64,000 nucleotides of DNA, taken from NCBI GenBank assembly GCA_947683625.1, contig CANTUR010000534.1:310001-374000 (forward strand). The letters run 5' to 3'. Shown one piece after another: positions 12,440 through 25,744 of this stretch. Source of the stretch: Mallotus nudiflorus (lineage: Eukaryota; Streptophyta; Magnoliopsida; Malpighiales; Euphorbiaceae). A program made the position numbers and the translations under genes. Position 1 is the stretch's first letter, and every line of letters begins with the position of its first letter. The notes under the pieces were generated by a model. It did no database searches. It saw only the letters and a program-made list of their open reading frames with translations, and was not told the DNA's origin.

Positions 12440-13900
12440 TCATCTTGGTGTGGTGAGCTTCAGGTCAAGTCCAATGTCCATTCCATTGTAAGCAAGTGGT
12501 GCATACATCCATAGATCATCAGAACTTAGCAGCTGCAGAAATCAAGAAACAATAAAATTAGAAACTTGTCAAAAACAAATATCTGAGGAAAACTTCCTAC
12601 GTCTTTCCTGAATTACCTTGATTTGGAGCTGCAAGAACTTTACATAATGGACTGCTTCTTCAAGCATTGTACTAATATCAACCTGCCATTTCAAAAGAAC
12701 CAATCTTGTTATATTTTTTCCTGAAAATCTCAGCCTCAGGAACTCCAAGATAAATGTTATTTGCAGATGATCTCATGCTACTTACCTTTGTGCCATTGGG
12801 GACAAGGTTCTGCAGAATTCTGAGCCTCTCATTTATTCTTTCTCTTCTTTTCTGCAAGAACATAAAGATGGATCCATCAATCTTTAATGTCACATTTTGT
12901 TCTTGAATCATTGAACCATAGAATTGACAAGCAACTTACTCTTGCATAGATGCTCTGAGGATCGGTGGCCGCCCCTCGACTGGCTCTTGTTTTGCCATTC
13001 AAATTAAGAGCTCCATTCCCTTTTGAACTCAAACTTGAACTAGCACCTCCAATGGGTTCCTGAGAAGCATTTGAATCATCCTCTGAGCAGCAGCTGCTCG
13101 TGGCAGGACCGTTGAGTCCAGCATTACTTTCTTCATCATTATTGCTACTAGAGTCAAGCTTCTGATTCTTCCTTGACCTGACATTTCTCTTGTTCTTCTG
13201 AGCCTACATTGTTAAAAGAAACAGAATCAGATCAATTCTATCAACTGGGCTATACATTCTACTGAAATATAGATTTTTTTTTTTTTTTTGAACTCACATC
13301 TCCAGCATTTCGTGATCGTTTCTTCGAGATCTGGCTGCTGCTTTTATCTTCTGTTGATGGTTCTTGCTTTGCCATCTCTTCTTCCTTCTTGGGCAGCAAG
13401 TTGTTATCAGGCAAAGCAGATTCTTCAACAGGATTGCCATTGCTGGTTTCTTGATTGGAGAAATCATCACCTTCGACAATATACGAAGCTGTTTTTGTCA
13501 CATCTCCAATGTATAAATCCAATGACATTGAACTCTTATTGTTAACCAAAACTGGATTAGAATCGCTCAAGTAGTAGCTTTCTTGATCCTGACTCAATGG
13601 TGCGGTAAAGAGAAAACTGCTGCCACCACTACAACTACTACTCCCTTGTGAAAAATTATACAGATTAGCATTAGCATTAGCAATATCTGAAGAATGAACT
13701 GATCCTTCATTATTCACTCCTGAAGCTGCCAAGTTCATTCCTGAATCATAGCTAGACCAGAAAGAAGAAGAAACACCAAAGCTCGAACTCGAGTCAATGC
13801 AATTGGCAAGCAATTGTGCCATGAAATCAGCCTCTTCACTTGTATACATTCCACTGAGAGAACTCCATTCACCTTCCAATGTTGCTCCAATAGGCTCCAT
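12440..13900 (-). CDS. bHLH transcription factor, ROOT HAIR DEFECTIVE SIX-LIKE class II (RSL2/RSL4 clade)
   Basis: Five exons on the minus strand join in frame to 363 aa: 13298-13900, 12940-13203, 12851-12786, 12682-12617, 12532-12440. The N-terminal 200 residues are Ser/Asn/Glu-rich. The basic region follows a RASRGAATDPQS block, then ARKRRERINERLRILQNLVP (basic region/helix 1), NGTKVDISTMLEEAVHYVKF (loop/helix 2) and QLQIKLLSSDDLWMYAPLAY. The ending GMDIGLDLKL is the signature tail of RSL class proteins. Phase-0 introns split the bHLH domain into two 22-codon exons. In Arabidopsis, class II RSL proteins (RSL2, RSL3, RSL4) act in the nucleus downstream of RHD6/RSL1 to set root-hair growth. 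Which member this is cannot be decided here, so no symbol is given. Confidence 0.93.
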
Positions 13901-14012
13901 TTTTGTTCTTTTAAGGTTCTTTACAAGCCAATTAGAGACAAGGGTCTTTTGCAGGGCTATATGTATAAAATATCTAGCTCAATTCTTGAAAAGAACACGG
14001 GATGATGACAAG

Positions 14013-14020
14013 TATTTATA
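14013..14020 (-). promoter_or_regulatory. Candidate TATA box of the RSL gene
   Basis: Reading on the minus strand the site is TATAAATA, about 115 bases upstream of the RSL start codon. That position allows a leader of roughly 80-90 bases. Such AT strings occur by chance in this AT-rich DNA, so support rests on position and match to the consensus only. Confidence 0.4.
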
Positions 14021-17000
14021 CCAGAAACAAGAAGCAAGGAATGTCGGGAAAACATTGAAATTAATTAATAATGTTCCTGTAACAATATATGAATTCATTA
14101 TTAGCAATTATTTGCACAGGACAAGGTCTTAATTCTTTGTAACCTGCAATACTTAGACAAGTCCTGTAATGGGGCCAACTGGCCAAGTACAACTCATCCA
14201 CAGAAATTAAGCTACATTAAGTTCAGTCAATCAATTATAGAGCTAAAATAATCCATTAATCCTTCATTAAGAGCCTTTAAAACACCTTGGACATGACTAA
14301 AAGACACACATGAAGAAAAAGAAATATTATTATTATTCTTGTTATTATAAATTATGTGATTAAAATTTATTAGTTAGGATCAAGTAAACTAGTCAATAAT
14401 TTCAGGCAGTTTTGAGAATGAGATTTGGTGTGAAGGAATTGAAACTAGAGAACCACACCTGGCGAAAGAGAGACGTGGGGGTGTATGTGTGTGTGTTCTT
14501 GTTGAATATAATAATATTTTTTCTTTTATTATATGTAATAAACACCAACATTATTGGTCGAAACAGAAAAGAGTTCGGATTTTTTTAAATTTTAAGTTCA
14601 AGTTTTATATATCGAAAGAGAATAAAGTTGAGAGAGTTTTATTCTTTTTTTATTTAATAAAGACGTCAAATGACCTAACTATGGATGGACTAGACAACAA
14701 CAATAACCCTCCCATTTTAGATTGATAACAACAAAATTCTAATCTTATATCTTATAATGCTTTTAAAAAAGAAATATCAGTAAGAAAAAGTTTTATTTTT
14801 CTATAGAGTTGATTTAGTTTGATCATAATTAGTCAGAATTTTTATGACTATTGGATGCTATAAGATTAAATAAAAATATATAAATATCAAAAGACAAGTT
14901 CAAAAGTTTTATTTCCTTACAGGATTCATTCACCTCAATTTAAATTAGTCAGAATTTTTATAGTTATTTGATATTGAAGACTAAAAAAAAGATTGTAAAC
15001 AAGAATGGTGAAGATTATATTATCATAAAAAGAATGAAGAGGATGGTGACATTAGATGATCAAAAATATAGGACGGACGGCTAACTTAAATGGATCGTGG
15101 GAGAGATGAGAAGTATCTTGCTTGAAATTCTTATAAAATTGCCTGGAATTCCAGACAATGTATCATTTTACTGGATTCTTGTGTCTCCTTTATAGCTCTT
15201 CAAAACCTACCAAATGTTCTTCAACTTCTTTAGAATCTATCTCTTTTAATTAGGACATGTAATCGAATTTAAAACTTCTTAAAAAAAATTATGAAAATAC
15301 ACAAACAAGTCATAATTTATTTGATTAAATTAAAAATAGTTAAATGGTAAAAAAAAATTCAAATTTAATTTCTAATCATACATACGAATGGTAAAATGTT
15401 TCTTTTTAATAGAAAATATTGGATAAAAAATTAAATATTGATAAATATATTCTAACAAAGGTTAGTTCTTAAATTTTGAAAAAAAAAAATCTTATTATCA
15501 TCTTCTGCATAAGACTTATGACTACCATTAATGCACCAAAGAAGTTTAATTAATAACAAACAAGAAAAATAATGCTGGATATATAATGGTTGGTGTTCTT
15601 TGAAAGAATATAATTAAGAGGAATCTTATTTTATAGTAATTAATTAAAAGGGGTAGAGTTATTTGTGGACCATTAATATAAAATTAAGAGGATGCCTTTA
15701 ATAAAACATGCAACCAATATGTATTAGTTAACTCATTTTTCTTGGTTACGTACTTCTCTTTTATTGACAAAAGGCAAATGTTGATATTAAGAGAGTTAAA
15801 ATAGCTGGTTAGAGAATTTTTAAAATTAGTTGATATAAATTATTTTCACTTATAAACTTTAAATACAAATAATTCAGACAAAAATAGTTGGTAAACAAAA
15901 AAATTCTCTTATCTTTTTATTAACTAAAATTCAGATATATTCTTATAAAAAAATTTAAAATTTTATTTTTTATATTCTATTAACCGATGTGTAGTAATTT
16001 TTTTATTTGTTAAAGAATATATATAATTTCAATTGAAATTATAGTATATTATTTGAGTTCAGTAACATAAAGTTAAAATATTAAATAGTTCAATTTTGAA
16101 TTCAACTTGATTAATTTTGAATCAATTTTTAGTATTCTTTGCATAAATCAAATTCATAAATTATTGCAATTTATTTACACCTTTAAAATTGATTCTAGTA
16201 AGACTAATAGCAATTTGCACTACAAATTTATATTAATCTAATGCGAAATTAAAATATCAAACCTTTTATTTATTGGGTTTAACTAATCCGTGAATGAGAG
16301 ACCATTAACGGCCAAAATTATTTTTGTGCATAATGATTCCACTTTATGAACATATCCTGACACCCCCCTTTAATGGCTTTCAGATCTCTGAAGTTCAATT
16401 ATGTTTCTACAGATGTCCCTCTCCACTACAATATTATTTCAGTTTTATTTTCTTGCAGCTGATCATAAGTTAAAATTCCAAATCTTTTTCTTTTATAAAA
16501 AGAATAAAACTTTACCAGAAAATAATTTATCAGTCACTTTTTAAAAAAATATATATTATAAAGTGAAAAATCTAAATTTTACTACTAGAATTAATTTTTA
16601 TCTGATTAAAAAATATTAATAATAAAAATAAAAATAAAAACTCCACCAGAAAATTACAGAGTATATGTAACATAAAGCAATTGTAACATGCACTTGGAGT
16701 TGATGAGATGCAAGCATGAGGTGATCATCATTTTTATATCCAAAGTCATCGACAAGCTCATTAATTACATTCTTGAATATCCCCACTACATTGCAATAAA
16801 AACCCTAATGCGAACTCATATACATGCTGCATGAGCTGTAAGATAACATATATATTAACAAAGACATGGAACGAAAACCGAAAAGCTCACTGTCTGAGAT
16901 ATATATATATATTGATCTGCATTTCTACAAAATAAATCTCTTTTAATCTCATAGTCCTAAGTAATAGCCTTCTTGAAATGTATGAAGGGAAGGGTAATAT

Positions 17001-18008
17001 TAGTGCTTGCCTTCTTGAATGCTATACGGGAAGGATATGATATAAAAACTTTTACTTAATTATTGTTAGATTTATAATATATAACTTTTGCATATTAGTA
17101 TTGTCCTCTGACTATTTTAAAGTTTGAGATTGGTACACATATTTTTTCTGTACGTATAAAATATGAATATGATATCTTATTTAAAATATTTTAAATTTTT
17201 TTAATAATTTACAATATTTTTATGGGTATATGTAGCATATGAAAACCCTAAACAAGTTCGAATATTACATTCAGTCTGCAAATTTACCTTAAGTATTTTA
17301 CACTTTTTGAAAGACTTAAGTATTTTATACCTAAATCAATAGAAAAGTGATAATAGTCATATTGAACATTCATAAAGAAGATAAAGATTTTACGATAACT
17401 TAATATAAATTAAGTACGTAATTAACGAGTAGCATGAAATTAAAAAAAAAAAAATCTAATGCAAACAGTCGGTACGTGAGCTGTACAAGATATGAAGATA
17501 ACATTAACAAAGAAAAGCAATTAAACCTAAAAAAGAACAGTACACGTACATCACCATACATGTAACTTAACCCTAAAATGACTACAACAAAAATGAAGAA
17601 GAAACAAAATCTTTTTCACTTAAAACCTAAAAAAAATCTTAACTGAGATTCCGGCGATCTTTGCGTTTCATTTCACACGTAAAACTAAGCATTAATTCTT
17701 AAAACAAAAATAGGAAGCTTCATTGTTCATATTGGTTTCATATATATATATAATCTGCAAGTTCTTGGCGCCGGCCATTGCACGATCTCTTGTAGGGTGG
17801 ATTCAATAAAAAGATGATAATTTAATTGATGAAGAACTAATAAAGAACAACCAAGAGTTAAGTGCATTGCCACTGTGTGTTGGAAAAAAAAAAACTGTTG
17901 TAATCGGATTTTGTTTCTTTGAATAATGATCATCAATGGGTATATGCAAATATTAATGGAATTATTTAATCTCGTTCTTATAAGAATGAGAATAATGAAG
18001 AAATATTT

Positions 18009-18230
18009 ATCTAAGTGGTAAGGTATTTGGATTACTTTAAGTAAGATTTCAAATTTAAGTGGTAAGATATTTGAATTCTTTTAAATAAGATTTTAAGTTT
18101 AAGTCTTATGTGATGTGATTATATAGAGAAAATGAGCATTGAAAATTTTTTACCTCTTTATGAGTTCATTCAGTTCGAACTCTGAAATAATTAGAAGTTA
18201 TATAATTATCGAATACCAAAAATATCAATT
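18009..18230 (+). repeat. SINE-like dispersed repeat, copy 2 (with duplicated head)
   Basis: The best preserved of three related copies. It starts CTAAGTGGTAAGG (A-box-like). About 45 bases later the head is repeated as TTAAGTGGTAAG and followed by ATAAGATTTTAAGTTTAAG, whose end resembles a pol III B box at tRNA-like spacing. The body reads through TATGAGTTCATTCAG and AACTCTGAAATAATTAGAAG to a tail ATCGAATACCAAAAAT. The doubled head suggests a dimer or a nested insertion of the same family. Confidence 0.5.
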
Positions 18231-18995
18231 AAAAAAAATTAACGAAAAATAAGTGAATGAGAAATGTGTTACATTTTTAAAAAGTTGAAAATCTTGATTC
18301 TTGGCCGGCTTGCATGACCTGTAAATGGAGTTTGTCTACAGGTTTTTTTTTTTTTTTTGTTCTTGGATTTTATTTTGTTAGCTGGCAGCTGTTGTGCACA
18401 ACCTTTGTCCATTAAAAGAACCAGAAAGGGCACTTTGTCGTCATTATAAATTGGTTCGTGAATTTATAATCAAAAGTCTCAAACGTGTATCATTAATTTG
18501 TAATATGATATATGTATTGATGGTATTTCTCTTGTCTTTATTAGGAAAAAAATTATACATTAAAGGGACTAGGAATGTTGTAGAATAATTAGTAATAGAC
18601 TGAGCTAAAACTTATTGAATCAAATTAATTAGTTTTACCAAATCGAATTAAATTAATTAGAATATAGTGAATTTTGAATATATATTGGTGATTTACACCT
18701 AAAAAAAATAAGTTTTTAAGAGAAAAAAATAGATAATCACAATTATTTAAAGCATTTATCACTTATTTATATAAATTTAAAGCATTTAATTTACTTATTA
18801 TTCAATTAATAATTAAATAAATGCATTAAGGTATTAAGAACTGTTAGAATTAGCTAGTAGGAAATTGTTTTCGCTCAAGATAAGTCTCAAGTGTGAGTCC
18901 TTATATATGGAATCACATTAAATTAATCGTTAGAAAACCTTTGTCACCTTTTTGTATATACCCAAATCAAACCAAATTAATTAGAGTTCAGTTGA

Positions 18996-19158
18996 CTCTA
19001 CATAATATTAAATTTCCTTAAATAAGATTTTAAATTCAAATCTTATATATAAAAAATAAACATTAAAATAATTTTTGATATTTTTAAAATGTTCAATTCA
19101 TTCAAATTTTGAGATAATTAAAATTTATGTGTTTATCAAATACCGAAAACATTAACTA
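18996..19158 (+). repeat. SINE-like dispersed repeat, copy 3
   Basis: Shares with copy 2 the blocks TCCTTAAATAAGATTTTAAA, TTCAAATCTTATATAT, GTTCAATTCATTCAAAT, TTGAGATAATTAAAATTTAT and ATCAAATACCGAAAACATTA in the same order and spacing. The A-box-like head is largely lost. Confidence 0.45.
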
Positions 19159-19193
19159 TTAAAAATATAAAAATATATATATAAATAGTTAGA

Positions 19194-19382
19194 CTGTGTT
19201 TGAATGCAAACATTTAACTTGAAATTTTAAATTTCAAATAATATGTAATTTCAAATTCTTATTAAATGAGTTTTTAAATTTATTGTGAATTGTTTAAAAT
19301 ATTCATTAATATAAATTCACATAATTACCAAATAAAGAATTTAATCTAAATTTATAATCAAATTTTTTGCATCCAAATATAG
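19194..19382. mobile_element. MITE-like element with short terminal inverted repeats
   Basis: The left end CTGTGTTTGAATGCAAA and the inverted right end CTATATTTGGATGCAAA match at 14 of 17 positions and bound about 189 bases of very AT-rich non-coding sequence with internal complementary stretches (AATTTCAAAT/ATTTGAAATT types). I do not see a clear target-site duplication, so the superfamily is left open. Confidence 0.45.
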
Positions 19383-20332
19383 CATTAAGTTATTTCTCTT
19401 TTAAAATCAAAGAAAAAATTGTAGGATATCAGAAATAGCAAGGTGCATATCGTCGAATTCATACTTTAAAATTTAAAATCCAACAACTCTCAATACAAAG
19501 AAAATAAAACAAATGTCCATTAAAAACTAAAGAAAAGAAGTTGACATAACTCTGGCCTCTGGGCATGAGACATGTTTAAAAATGTTTTAGTTTAATGCCC
19601 ATTTGCTTTGCATAGTCAATATGTTTACAATCTGCGTATTATTATTAGGGAAAATTGTTATTTAATACATGTGTTTTGATTTATTATATTATTTAATCTC
19701 TAATATTTAAAAAAATATTTATACATCCCTGATATTTGTTACAATTAATATTCATTAGTTCTTTTTTAAGAATGAAATAGAATATAATTTTGTGAATGTT
19801 TTACAAATAATAATTATTCCAAGAATATATGAATGTACACGGAGCTTGTTTTATTATCAAATATGTGTTCATTGCAGTTTGAAAAATCCAATAATAAATG
19901 TTCAGTATCTCGAGATCATAGAAAGTTGGGAAAAGGTGCAAGCATCTTCGTGTAGTTATAAGGCTTAAACTATATACAATTAGCATTCTTGATATAATAA
20001 GAATTCGGAATGATTTTAATGTGTATAACGAAGATTATAATGAAAATGTGCATAGATAATGTTATTAAAACTAGGGTTTTCTTTGATTTTAGGGTTAGAA
20101 TAGAGAAAAAAAAAATCAGATGCACTTGATTCTATATTTGCCAATTAAGTTTAAAAGATTTTTAACTAAATTAAACTGAAAAATTAATTTGTCCATCAAA
20201 AATGGAAAAGCTAATCCAAAAAATAAGTTAAACGAATTGATAATTTTAATTATGGTTCGAATTTCAAAACCATTTTGATAAATAATAGTTTGGTTCAAAT
20301 TTTAAAATTTTAAAAATTGTAACTAATTGACC

Positions 20333-20364
<32 letters not shown>

Positions 20365-22681
20365 TCCATAGTGATAGAATATAAAATCTTTATCACTTAA
20401 AATTTATATCAAAATATTATGTTAATTAGTAAAAAAATAAATTTGAAATAATTTATTTTTTACAAATATAACTTTTTTTATAATATAAGAGATTTATGGA
20501 CATTTATGGCGAATTTACTACTATATTTAATAAAAAATGTTTTAAATAAAAAAATAAAAATCAGCGTAAAATCCATTTTAATTGGATAACCGATTAATTA
20601 GATAATAAATATAATTGGTTTGGTTATGGTTTTATATATTAGAAAACTATATAATACGGTTTGATTTAAAATAAAGATATCTTTAGTTAACCGAATCATA
20701 CTCACCTTATACTAAAAAATATTCAAAAATTGAATGAATGACACTTATTTTAAATATTTTACACTTAATCAATAAAGATATATTTAAAAAAAAAAACCAA
20801 TAAAAATATAATATGTATATAAATGTGTTGTAAATTTAACCATTGACTGTAATATATTCAAGACAAATAAAAATTTCCCATTAAATTTAAATTTGAATAA
20901 GTGATATATAGAGCACAACCAATTGGCTCAAAAGAAGTTAATTTTTAAGTCATTAGGTGAAACAATTATATATCCCATATGTATGTGTGCAGGGCTTGAA
21001 ATTAATTATTTACAACAACATAATCTTATCAACATATAATTAAATTTGAAATACGATTAATAAATCTTGATTCCCTTTACAACTACTCAAGTTGAAAAGG
21101 GTTTTTCCCAAAACTCTTGAACTTGTCTCAAGAGATGTATATGATGAAATATTAATTAATGTGTACCAATAATTATCATTATGTAAATCATTTTGTGCCC
21201 CTAATAATTATCATTATGTATTTTAGTTTTGAACTTGTTTTCAATTATATCTTCAATTTTAACTTATATCAATTCTCTCAAATTTAAATGTGATTTTTTT
21301 AAAAAAAAATTATGCGTCACATATGCAATCAATAGTTGGATTTGTGTAGGGCATAAAAATATTGATGTTACATGAGATGTGTTGAATCAAGGAACCATTT
21401 GTTAATCGTATTTCAACTTTGAACTTGTCATCTACTCATGAGATGGGATCTTACGGCATATATCTCCACACAAAAATGAAGATACACAATTTATGTATAA
21501 AAAAGAGTTTCTTTTTAACTAATAAAATATCATATAACTTAAATATTAATGGATTGTGATTAGATAAAAATTAATTTTATAAATCGAGAATAAAAGGGTT
21601 CGAGTTTAAAATATTTTTAAAAATAAGTGATTATTTTATTATTTTCTTATTGGTTTAAAAAAAAAAATTTTTTTTTCCAACAACTAGATCTTGTGGTTAA
21701 TTTTTAACATAACAAGGGAGAAAGAGGAGGAGAGGTTGGGTACCTACTCTTTTCAACAAAATGTCTATATCTTTTATTATTTTAACTATTTATAGGAGAT
21801 AAAAAAAAAAAAAAAAAAAAGGTGTTTTAATATTGTAAATGATACAAATTTCCAACACCAACTTGTTAAATCAAGGACGCAAATATAATGTAAAAATGAA
21901 TGTTTTCAAAAACATTTTAATTCAGCTAAAATATTATACAGGATTTGTTGATTAAGTGTTATATATTATAAAATTAAATTAATTAGTCGTAAATTCATGT
22001 AATGTATAGACTATGAAATAAAATAATTAAATAAATAATTTTAATATAATAATAACTAAACAAACTATATATATATAGAGGTGAAGGCTTACCAAATTTT
22101 GGACTTAATAATTTTATAGTTTAATATTTTATTAAAAATATTAATTTTGAGAACTCAATTTTATTATTAAAAATATTTCATGTGTTTTTCCTTTTTTTTT
22201 TTATTGATATAAAATGGTATGTCTATATGCAGTTGTGACAATATTATTGTATACATTGTTAATAATTTTTATTATCAAATAAAAATTTTGAGGTACAAAA
22301 AAGTCTCAAATTAAACTTTTATCCAAATATCAAGAAAAAAGATCATAACAGTTGGACAGAATGGAAAAAAAATTGTACTACATATCTATAAGTACAATAA
22401 TACCAAATTTTATACGTATTATACACATAAGTTCACTAATGTATAAAGGGACAGTTCCATAATAATAATAATAATAATAATACATATATTATAAATATAA
22501 TATTATATAGCAAGTATATGCCTGGAATGAATCTCTATGTTTTGCGCGTAAGAGCAATACAAGTCAAGAATCTAAATAAACAAAATATCCGAATTAAAAA
22601 AATAAAAATAGATGAACAATTACCATGTTTATTGCTTATTATTGGCGAATATAAACCTTCATCACCTTTATTAATACATTA

Positions 22682-22685
<4 letters not shown>

Positions 22686-22744
<59 letters not shown>
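22686..22744. repeat. (TA)n microsatellite, about 59 bp
   Basis: An uninterrupted alternating TA run inside copy A. The corresponding place in copy B (about 35779-35801) has a much shorter run and different flanking sequence, so the tract has changed since the duplication. Similar runs lie at about 33434-33469, 33717-33754 and 51480-51508. Confidence 0.9.
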
Positions 22745-22746
<2 letters not shown>

Positions 22747-22902
22747 TGATAAATTATAGATATAAATATAATCATGGGGTTATGATTTAGCTTAAAATAA
22801 TTATTGAAAATTAAATGACGAGAAATTTAGAGTAATTTTTTTAAGAAAGTATATTATTCACTATAAGAATAATAATTTTTATTTAAATTTTACATTTGAC
22901 AT

Positions 22903-24804
22903 TGTAGGCGGCAGGGTTTAACGCTCGTCTAAGTGTTTTACGACCACGATACTGTGAGCTCAAGGTACGCTAAGAAATACGAAATAGACTTGGAGTCCAA
23001 ATTTAAAAAGGAATCACCACCCAGATAAAACCTAAGGTATACTGTACAATAATTAGATTTCATGGAAATACCGAGAAGTTGTCCTCAGATAATGAGTTCG
23101 GAAACTGAATATGAACTTTTGAAATGTCCACCCAACCTTACGGTTGGTCTCCATTTGTATTTTGTATTTTATTACTTTTAATTATTTAATTACTTCTTTA
23201 TTAACTTGCAAATTATAATTGTTTTCATTCAATTTTCAAATTTTACAATTAAATTCAAGTTTGCACATTAATCTAATTTCATGCAATTTAGTGTGATTCA
23301 TGACGTTTATCACAAATAATATAAAACATTCGTTAAAATAAAGATAAATAAATAAGTGCTTATGCAGAGAAATGGGGGGAGGAGGAATGAGTTACAACCC
23401 CGTTGCATTCAAATAATGAAAATAACAATAATTTATTTATTTATTTAAATAAATCCACAAAAGACAGCAACATAACACGTTGCCTTAAAACAAAGAGGCA
23501 TCGCCTCTTTAAACAAAAAAATGGGCTTGATTAAAATAATAAATAAACAAATAAACTATGCAAAACCATGCAAATGCAATTAATCCCACGTAAAATTTTA
23601 ACTATCAGACTAAATTGGAGCTAAAAAAATACATAAAATACTCTCATCACCCTTCTGATAAAGTAGCTAAAAAAAGAGCAAATTTGGAGTACAAAAATTT
23701 AATTATATGAATAGTGATTTGAATAGTAGAAAACCATGCAATAATATGAAGTACAACTAAACATAAAATCTTGACTAACACTCCAAATAAGAGCAAACAA
23801 AATAGATGGAAATGTTTCTATCGCTCTTTTGATGAAGTGGCTAAAAGAAAAAAAAATTTGAGCACAAAAAAATTTTCTTATGAATAATAGCACCTTATTA
23901 TGCTAAGGCGTTGTCTTTATACAATTAGGCGACACCTTATCGCAATAAGGTGCATTATCAGCAAAATCACATAATCCTTTTTTTAAAAATATAGATGCTA
24001 ATGATACTATAATTAGATAATCACAACATATGGGAAACAACTCAAAATACTTTAAGAATACTTGGAGAATAAATATTCTTATTAAAAAGCGAATTTGAAT
24101 TCCAATAATGTTTGGCCCTCAAATGTTTAATTTTTGCATTGTCTGGAATGCAAAAACAACCTCCTCTTCTTCAGAATGAACTCCCGGTCCTTCTTCTCTA
24201 AGCTCCCCTTTTCTTTCTCTCTTTTTTCTTTTTTTTCTCCCTTTGCACTCTTAGGATTTTTCTGCTCTTTTTTCCTTAACTTCCCTCCTCTATAAACCAT
24301 TTAACCTCTCTTTTTTAATCCCCCTATACTTGACAAGACACCCCCTTTCTCTTCTCATCATGACATCTCCCTTTTTTAGTCACCTTTTTGCCCCAAAAAT
24401 CAACCATTTACACTCAAGTTTCATACAGATAAGGGGTGGGCCCACCACCCCTTGCTGTTGCTATCAACTTGACATTTAATACCTATGCAAGTAAATGGCA
24501 AAGAGGTGTCACCTCTACAAAGTGACTATCATAAAGGAGATCACCTCATCGATGGGTCAATTACTTATTTAGCCTTGATAGGGCTTAGTTGCGGACCTGA
24601 CATGGGTTTGGTCTATTTTAAGCTAAGGTTTGGGGTTTATATGTATAGGAATTTTGACTTTTCAGTCCACTCTCAAGAAGGTTCTGGGCATTTCTTGCAT
24701 TCATGATTCATATTTTCTCATTATTGGGCTTTCATTGTGAACCGATCAAACCGAGTGTCCGTAGTTTGCCCTTTATCATGGGCCAATCAAACCGGGTGTC
24801 TATA
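22903..24804. mobile_element. Solo LTR, 1902 bp, with 5-bp target-site duplication GACAT
   Basis: The block begins TGTAGGCGG and ends GTGTCTATA. The termini TGTAG/CTATA are one base from a perfect TGTAG/CTACA LTR end pair. GACAT flanks it at 22898-22902 and 24805-24809. Copy B of the duplication reads straight through the equivalent place (ACATTTGAATTTTTTCC near 35960), which is the empty site. It has no gag/pol coding, no second LTR, and a GC-richer interior than its surroundings. A small ORF at 24485-24706 resembles nothing known. It is probably a Gypsy-type LTR left by recombination between the LTRs of a full element; the lineage is inferred. Confidence 0.85.
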
Positions 24805-25591
24805 GACATTTTTTCATTTCTTACATAACGCCTTCCACTAACTCATACAAATCCATTTGCAAGAGAAGGTATATTTATAAATTGTAAATTCTAGTCCATT
24901 TCACTTTCTCAAGGATATGATAAATAAAAGCCTAGCCCATCTAAAACCAATCTAATATTCCATTACGGGATAAGATATTTAGTTGAAAGTAATGTTCAAT
25001 TTCTTATCCTTAATTCTTCTATTTTAAGTTAAGAAACTTAATCATCTACACTGGTTATAAATATCTACATATATATATGTTTAATAGAAATTGGTTATCT
25101 CCAACATCCGCCATCCCTCTCATTTCATGTCATGGGTTGAGTTATGTAAATGTTACACCTAATTAGTCAGCAAAAAAAATCAATAGTTAAAAGCATATTG
25201 TATAGTGGATTTTTTTTATAACTACTAATGTATTTACCCCAACAGAAAATTGCTTGAGCACTTTTGCCCCTTGTAAGAATCAAGCTTAACCACTTACTGT
25301 TCTAATAATTTTTTTAATTAAGAAAAATGTTTGATAACTTATATATCGTTATACTGCATAATAAAGAATAATTTTTCTTTTAAAATAATTGAAAATTCAT
25401 AGGTCTATAATAGTATAATTTGAATTTTACACCTTTACTATAAAATTTAAACCCTATATCTCTTATACTCTTAAAAAAAGTACTATTAAATTACTCATTT
25501 ATTATTATTTCAGTACGTTAAGATTAAATAAAATTTATCAATTTATTATGAACATATCATTATAAGCAAGTCAAATTTATTACCTTTTTTC

Positions 25592-25744
25592 TGTGAAAAT
25601 AAGTGTTGAATAATGTTTTTATAGTATATGCAAAATATGTTTATAGGTACAATATATAGGAATCATCGAAACCAAGCCGTATAATCGGAATACAATAGTA
25701 CATGGGATTACTAATAAATAACAAACTAATGTACATGTTTATCA
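25592..25744 (-). repeat. 3' LTR of the Copia element
   Basis: 153 bp, with ends TG...CA on either strand, paired with the LTR at 33220-33372. About 17 mismatches and no length difference are seen by eye between the two. A purine-rich tract (minus strand CTTTAAGGGGTT, 25745-25756) abuts its inner edge, as expected for the plus-strand primer. Confidence 0.9.

Larger units (their letters stand above)
14021..21789. other. Gene-free AT-rich stretch upstream of the RSL gene
   Basis: Nearly 8 kb with no coding region I can support; its ORFs are short, low-complexity and match no family I recognise. The first kilobases presumably hold the RSL promoter. SINE-like copies lie at about 18.0 and 19.0 kb, a small TIR element at 19.2 kb, and a (TA)n run at about 20336-20360. 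Confidence 0.6.

Noticed and set aside
21593..21610. GGGTTCGAGTTTAAAA as a tRNA T-arm
   Set aside because: No acceptor stem, D-arm or anticodon arm can be built around it; it more likely belongs to a SINE-like or unrelated repeat.
24485..24706. 73-aa ORF in the 1.9-kb solo LTR
   Set aside because: No family resemblance, lies wholly inside an LTR, and no equivalent is expected for a coding function.
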